A DNA stretch of 17,753 nucleotides, taken from contig CAYXAA010000055.1 in the NCBI GenBank assembly GCA_964462985.1, positions 1 through 17,753 on the forward strand. Reading direction: 5' to 3'. The DNA is from CAYXAA01 sp964462985 (GTDB lineage Bacteria > Pseudomonadota > Alphaproteobacteria > Rhizobiales > Stappiaceae). Shown one piece after another: positions 14,554-17,753 of the stretch. The notes below the pieces were generated by a model. The model saw nothing but the letters and a program-made list of their open reading frames with translations. It made no database searches and was not told the DNA's origin. Every line of letters starts with the position of its first letter. Position 1 is the stretch's first letter. Both the position numbers and the translations under genes were made by a program.

Positions 14554-16566
14554 ATGTTCTCCAAGATCCTGGTCGCCAACAGAGGCGAAATCGCTTGCCG
14601 GGTCATGAAGACCGCGCGGCGCATGGGCATCCGGACCGTGGCCGTGTTCTCCGACGCCGATCGCGACGCCATGCATGTCGAGATGGCCGACGAGGCGGTG
14701 CATATCGGCCCCTCGGCCGCGGCGCAGTCCTACCTCGTCATGGACAAGATCATTGCGGCCTGCCGCGAGACCGGGGCTGAGGCCGTGCATCCCGGTTACG
14801 GCTTCCTGTCGGAGCGGGCCGCGTTTGCCGAGGCGCTTGCCGCCGAGGGCATCGTCTTCATCGGCCCCAATCCGCGGGCGATCGAGGCGATGGGCGACAA
14901 GATCGAGTCGAAAAAATTCGCCAACGCCGCCAAGGTCAGCACCGTGCCGGGCTTCCTCGGTATCATCGAGACGCCGGACCATGCGGTCCAGATTGCCGAG
15001 GAGATCGGTTATCCGGTGATGATCAAGGCCTCGGCAGGCGGCGGCGGCAAGGGCATGCGCATCGCCTGGAATGCGGCCGAGGTTCGCGAGGGGTTCGACC
15101 GCTCCAGGTCGGAGGCGGCCTCGTCCTTTGGCGACGACCGGGTGTTCATCGAGAAATTCATCCAGAACCCGCGCCACATCGAGATCCAGGTGCTTGGCGA
15201 CAAGCACGGCAATGCGATCTATCTCGGCGAGCGCGAATGCTCGATCCAGCGCCGCAACCAGAAGGTCATCGAGGAGGCACCGTCGCCACTGCTCGACGAG
15301 GACACCCGCCGCGCCATGGGCGAGCAGGCCGTGGCTCTGGCCATGGCCGTCGACTACGACAGCGCCGGCACGGTTGAGTTCGTCGCCGGCCAGGACAAGT
15401 CGTTCTTCTTCCTGGAGATGAACACGCGCCTTCAGGTCGAGCACCCGGTCACGGAGCTCGTCACCGGAATTGATCTCGTCGAACAGATGATCCGGATTGC
15501 CGCCGGGGAGAAGCTGTCGATCTCCCAGTCCGACGTGACGATGAGCGGCTGGGCGGTGGAAAGCCGGATCTACGCCGAGGATCCTTACCGCAACTTCCTG
15601 CCGTCGATCGGCCGCCTGGTGCGCTACCGGCCGCCGGCTGAAGGCACCGTCGACGGCGTCACGGTCCGAAACGACACCGGCGTCTCGGAAGGCTCCGAGA
15701 TCTCGATGTTCTACGACCCGATGATTGCCAAGCTGATCACTCATGCGCCGACGCGAGAGGCGGCGATCGACGCCATGAGCGACGCGCTCGACGGCTTTGT
15801 CGTCGACGGCATCCAGCACAACGTGCCGTTCCTGACGGCGCTGATGAAGCACCCGCGCTGGCGCTCCGGGCAGCTTTCGACCGGTTTCATTGCCGAGGAA
15901 TATCCGGACGGTTTTGCCCATGCCGAACCGGACGAGGCCGCGCTCAAGGTGCTGGCCGCAGTCGCGCTGTCGATGGAGGCGGTACGGCGCGAGCGGCTCG
16001 ACCACTTGCCGGGCCGGCTGCGGCCGCATTCGGGCGTGGTGCGCGAGCACTGGGCGGTCAAGCTCGGCGCGCGCGTCATCCCGGTCCGGCTGGTCGAGGG
16101 TTACCCGGCGACGCCGATCGAGCTCGACCTCGCCGTCAACGGCGCGGCGCCCGAGACCGTGCGTTCCGATTGGCGGCCGGGTGATGTTCTGTGGATCGGA
16201 GCGGTCGGTGACCGCGCGGTCCGCGTTCAGGTCCGCCCGGTGGAGAACGGCTACCGGCTCGATTGGCAGGGCTATTCCATTGTCGCCAAGGTGATGACGC
16301 CGCGGATTGCCGAGCTCGACGCCCTGATGCCGGTCAAGCAGCCGGCCGACACCTCCAAGCTGCTGCTTTGCCCGATGCCGGGCCTAGTGGTCTCGATCAA
16401 CGTCACCGAGGGCCAGGAAGTCAAGACCGGCGAGACCCTGGCGGTGGTCGAGGCGATGAAGATGGAGAACGTGCTCAGGGCCGAGCGCGACTGCGTCGTC
16501 GCCGCGATCCGCACCAAGGCCGGTGACAGTCTTGCAGTCGACGCCATCATCATGGAGTTCGAATGA
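14554..16566 (+). CDS. pccA: Propionyl-CoA carboxylase alpha subunit (biotin carboxylase + BCCP)
   Basis: A 670-residue biotin-dependent subunit. It carboxylates its own biotin using ATP and bicarbonate and passes the CO2 to PccB. Domains in order: biotin carboxylase N-terminal (MFSKILVANRGEIACRV; about 1-110), ATP-grasp (SAGGGGKGMR, EKFIQNPRHIEIQVLGD, ECSIQRRNQKVIEEAPSP; about 115-320) with EMNTRLQVEHPVTE, biotin carboxylase C-terminal (about 335-440), a linker/BT domain (about 470-590), and BCCP (about 595-670) with the biotinylated Lys636 in EAMKM. Full family length. The start at 14554 matches the conserved N-terminus; an upstream in-frame extension lacks conservation. Its stop overlaps the next start (ATGA). 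The gene is separated from pccB by four kb. Confidence 0.96.
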   Translation: MFSKILVANRGEIACRVMKTARRMGIRTVAVFSDADRDAMHVEMADEAVHIGPSAAAQSYLVMDKIIAACRETGAEAVHPGYGFLSERAAFAEALAAEGIVFIGPNPRAIEAMGDKIESKKFANAAKVSTVPGFLGIIETPDHAVQIAEEIGYPVMIKASAGGGGKGMRIAWNAAEVREGFDRSRSEAASSFGDDRVFIEKFIQNPRHIEIQVLGDKHGNAIYLGERECSIQRRNQKVIEEAPSPLLDEDTRRAMGEQAVALAMAVDYDSAGTVEFVAGQDKSFFFLEMNTRLQVEHPVTELVTGIDLVEQMIRIAAGEKLSISQSDVTMSGWAVESRIYAEDPYRNFLPSIGRLVRYRPPAEGTVDGVTVRNDTGVSEGSEISMFYDPMIAKLITHAPTREAAIDAMSDALDGFVVDGIQHNVPFLTALMKHPRWRSGQLSTGFIAEEYPDGFAHAEPDEAALKVLAAVALSMEAVRRERLDHLPGRLRPHSGVVREHWAVKLGARVIPVRLVEGYPATPIELDLAVNGAAPETVRSDWRPGDVLWIGAVGDRAVRVQVRPVENGYRLDWQGYSIVAKVMTPRIAELDALMPVKQPADTSKLLLCPMPGLVVSINVTEGQEVKTGETLAVVEAMKMENVLRAERDCVVAAIRTKAGDSLAVDAIIMEFE

Positions 16567-17267
16567 GCGACCGTGGTGCGGCCGCGGGCGCCGTTCTGTT
16601 CGACCTCGACGGCACGCTGACCGATCCGTTTCCCGGCATTACCCGTTCGATCCAGCATGCGCTTCGCCGCCTCGGCGCCCCGGTCCCGGAGGCCGATGAC
16701 CTGCGCTGGTGCATCGGCCCTCCGCTCGCAGACAGTTTCGCGCTGCTGCTTGGGACCACCGACAAGCAGAGGCTCGACGAGGCCATCGCCTTCTATCGCG
16801 AACGCTACACCACGGTGGGCCTGTTCGAAAACGCGGTCGTCGACGGCATACCCGAGCTGCTCCGTCGGCTCGCCGACGCGGGGCGGTGCCTGTTCGTGGC
16901 AACGTCCAAGCCCCACATCTATGCCCGGCGAATCGTCGAGCACTTCGGGCTGCTGCCACCGATCCGCACCGTCTATGGGTCGGAGCTCGATGGCACGCGG
17001 TCCGACAAGGCCGAGCTGATTGCCTATCTGCTTGTGGCCGAAGGTTTCGATCCGGCCGGATGTGTCATGATCGGCGACCGCCGGCACGACCTGATTGGCG
17101 CCCACGCCAACGGCGTGCCTGCAATTGGGGTCACCTGGGGCTACGGCAGCCGTGAGGAACTGACAGCCGAGGCGCCGGCGGCCATCGTCGATGCGCCGGC
17201 CGAGATCGCCGAGTGGGTGCTTGGGGATGAAGACGCGGAGCGGGGTGAGCGCGGCGACCCGGTGTGA
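16563..17267 (+). CDS. HAD-superfamily phosphatase, phosphoglycolate phosphatase-like
   Basis: A 234-residue hydrolase of HAD subfamily IA. All four motifs are present: nucleophile Asp14 and Asp16 in VLFDLDGTLTD, Ser/Thr in VATSK (Thr114/Ser115), Lys149 in SDKAEL, and GDRRHD (Asp172, Asp176). The small helical cap lies at about 25-95. GVTWGYGSREEL near the C-terminus is usual for phosphoglycolate phosphatase and 5'-nucleotidase relatives; substrate cannot be told from sequence. The ATG overlaps the pccA stop by four bases, so translation is coupled to pccA, possibly as metabolite repair or simply a shared transcript. Confidence 0.9.
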   Translation: MSDRGAAAGAVLFDLDGTLTDPFPGITRSIQHALRRLGAPVPEADDLRWCIGPPLADSFALLLGTTDKQRLDEAIAFYRERYTTVGLFENAVVDGIPELLRRLADAGRCLFVATSKPHIYARRIVEHFGLLPPIRTVYGSELDGTRSDKAELIAYLLVAEGFDPAGCVMIGDRRHDLIGAHANGVPAIGVTWGYGSREELTAEAPAAIVDAPAEIAEWVLGDEDAERGERGDPV

Positions 17268-17665
17268 TCTCAACGCGTCTGACGACCGCCAGCACGAATT
17301 GCTCCGCGCCCTTTCGGGCCGGAGGTTTGAGGGACTCGGCGGGACGTTCCGGCGCCGCCGGAGCTCGGGTGAGCTCGGTGAGCTCAAGGTTGGCAGTGCT
17401 GAAACGCCCCGCCCGTGACGTTTGGCCCGGGTGCACTGTCGTGACGTCCCGGTCCGCACGGCCCGGCGGGTCCGTTACCTCCGCCAGATCGTGCCGCCAC
17501 GCCCCCGGCTCACGCAAACGGTCGGTCCGATCACGGTCCCCTTAGCGAGCCGGCGATGGCGGAATGATACAGGCAGGTCGAGGGGCGGGGATAAGTTTCT
17601 TGAGAAGCGGTCCCAGCGCCCGCCGGGACGCCTCCTCCAGGCGTTCAAGAGCGCTTGCGAAAGAT
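17268..17665. other. Gene-free stretch after the HAD phosphatase gene
   Basis: No confident gene on either strand: the open frames have skewed proline/arginine composition and no family features. It includes a short tandem repeat at 17361-17385 and a GCGATGGCGGAATGATAC stretch near 17551 that superficially resembles a tRNA-Leu 5' end but has no matching T-arm. Confidence 0.5.
17361..17385. repeat. Short tandem GAGCTCGGT repeat
   Basis: Three consecutive copies: GAGCTCGGGT, GAGCTCGGT, then a truncated GAGCTC. GAGCTC is itself palindromic. It lies about 95 bases past the HAD gene stop. Confidence 0.5.
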
Positions 17666-17738
17666 GCCCGCCGCATCGCGCAGCCTCTCCTCCCCGTCAG
17701 TTGCCGCCCGCCGCATCACGCTACCTCTCCTTCCGTCA
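17666..17738. repeat. Two tandem copies of a ~34-base unit ending in CCGTCA
   Basis: Copy 1 (17666-17699) and copy 2 (17706-17738) share GCCCGCCGCATC, CGC, CCTCTCCT and CCGTCA with a few differences and a one-base gap; the repeat period is 40 bases. Copy 2 runs into the 20-base sequence inverted at the window start. Confidence 0.6.
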
Positions 17739-17753
17739 TCCTGGGCCGTGTGC
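17734..17753. repeat. Terminal 20-base repeat, exact inverse of 24-43
   Basis: CGTCATCCTGGGCCGTGTGC is the reverse complement of bases 24-43. Next to it, inward from each end, both copies also carry a GGAGAGGT-like word (about 49-56 and 17724-17731), so the similarity reaches about 30 bases. It is probably a dispersed genomic repeat. Confidence 0.65.

Noticed and set aside
14512..16050. 512-codon minus-strand frame opposite pccA
   Set aside because: Same antisense artefact, driven by GC codon bias.
17545..17620. tRNA-Leu-like start (GCGATGGCGGAATGATAC)
   Set aside because: No anticodon arm, no GGTTCGA-type T-loop and no matching acceptor 3' strand downstream.
1..17753. CRISPR arrays, rRNA genes, transposases and integrases
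   Set aside because: Looked for on both strands; no regularly spaced repeats, rRNA motifs or transposase/integrase motifs were seen, so the cassette's mobility rests on composition only.

Overview
The window is GC-rich DNA (about 65-75% G+C in most genes) whose gene content and protein sequences fit an alphaproteobacterium, most likely of the order Hyphomicrobiales (Rhizobiales). This rests on recognised protein families and not on a marker gene, so genus is not assigned.

Layout. (1) 1-195: gene-free end carrying REP-like palindromes. (2) 196-4154: a TetR repressor diverging from a three-gene DevBCA-type ABC exporter (membrane fusion protein, FtsX-like permease, ATPase), with a near-perfect inverted repeat, probably the operator, between them. 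(3) 4214-8665, minus strand: the Anbu cluster, transcribed in the order circularly permuted ATP-grasp protein, alpha-E (DUF403) protein, transglutaminase with a polyglutamine tail, Anbu proteasome-like peptidase. A 376-base gene-free spacer rich in small palindromes separates the first two genes. (4) 8958-10490: pccB, the carboxyltransferase subunit of propionyl-CoA carboxylase. (5) 10621-11890: two translationally coupled genes of unknown function with clearly lower G+C than everything around them, an apparent horizontally acquired cassette. (6) 11947-14457: a small secreted four-cysteine protein, folB (dihydroneopterin aldolase) and an MgtC/DUF4010 membrane protein ending in a hairpin terminator. 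(7) 14554-17267: pccA, the biotin-bearing subunit of propionyl-CoA carboxylase, overlapped by a HAD phosphatase gene. (8) 17268-17753: gene-free end with short repeats. Its last 20 bases are the exact inverse of bases 24-43.

How the genes work together. PccB and PccA form one enzyme that turns propionyl-CoA into methylmalonyl-CoA, yet their genes lie 4 kb apart with the low-GC cassette and unrelated housekeeping genes between them. The four Anbu-cluster genes recur together in many bacteria and are thought to form a peptide-synthesis/peptide-degradation system whose substrate is unknown. The DevBCA proteins would build a tripartite exporter with a TolC-type outer membrane channel encoded elsewhere, controlled by the adjacent TetR protein.

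The best candidate for something undescribed is the two-gene cassette at 10621-11890. I recognise no function in it. Everything else belongs to known families, although the Anbu cluster's role remains open.
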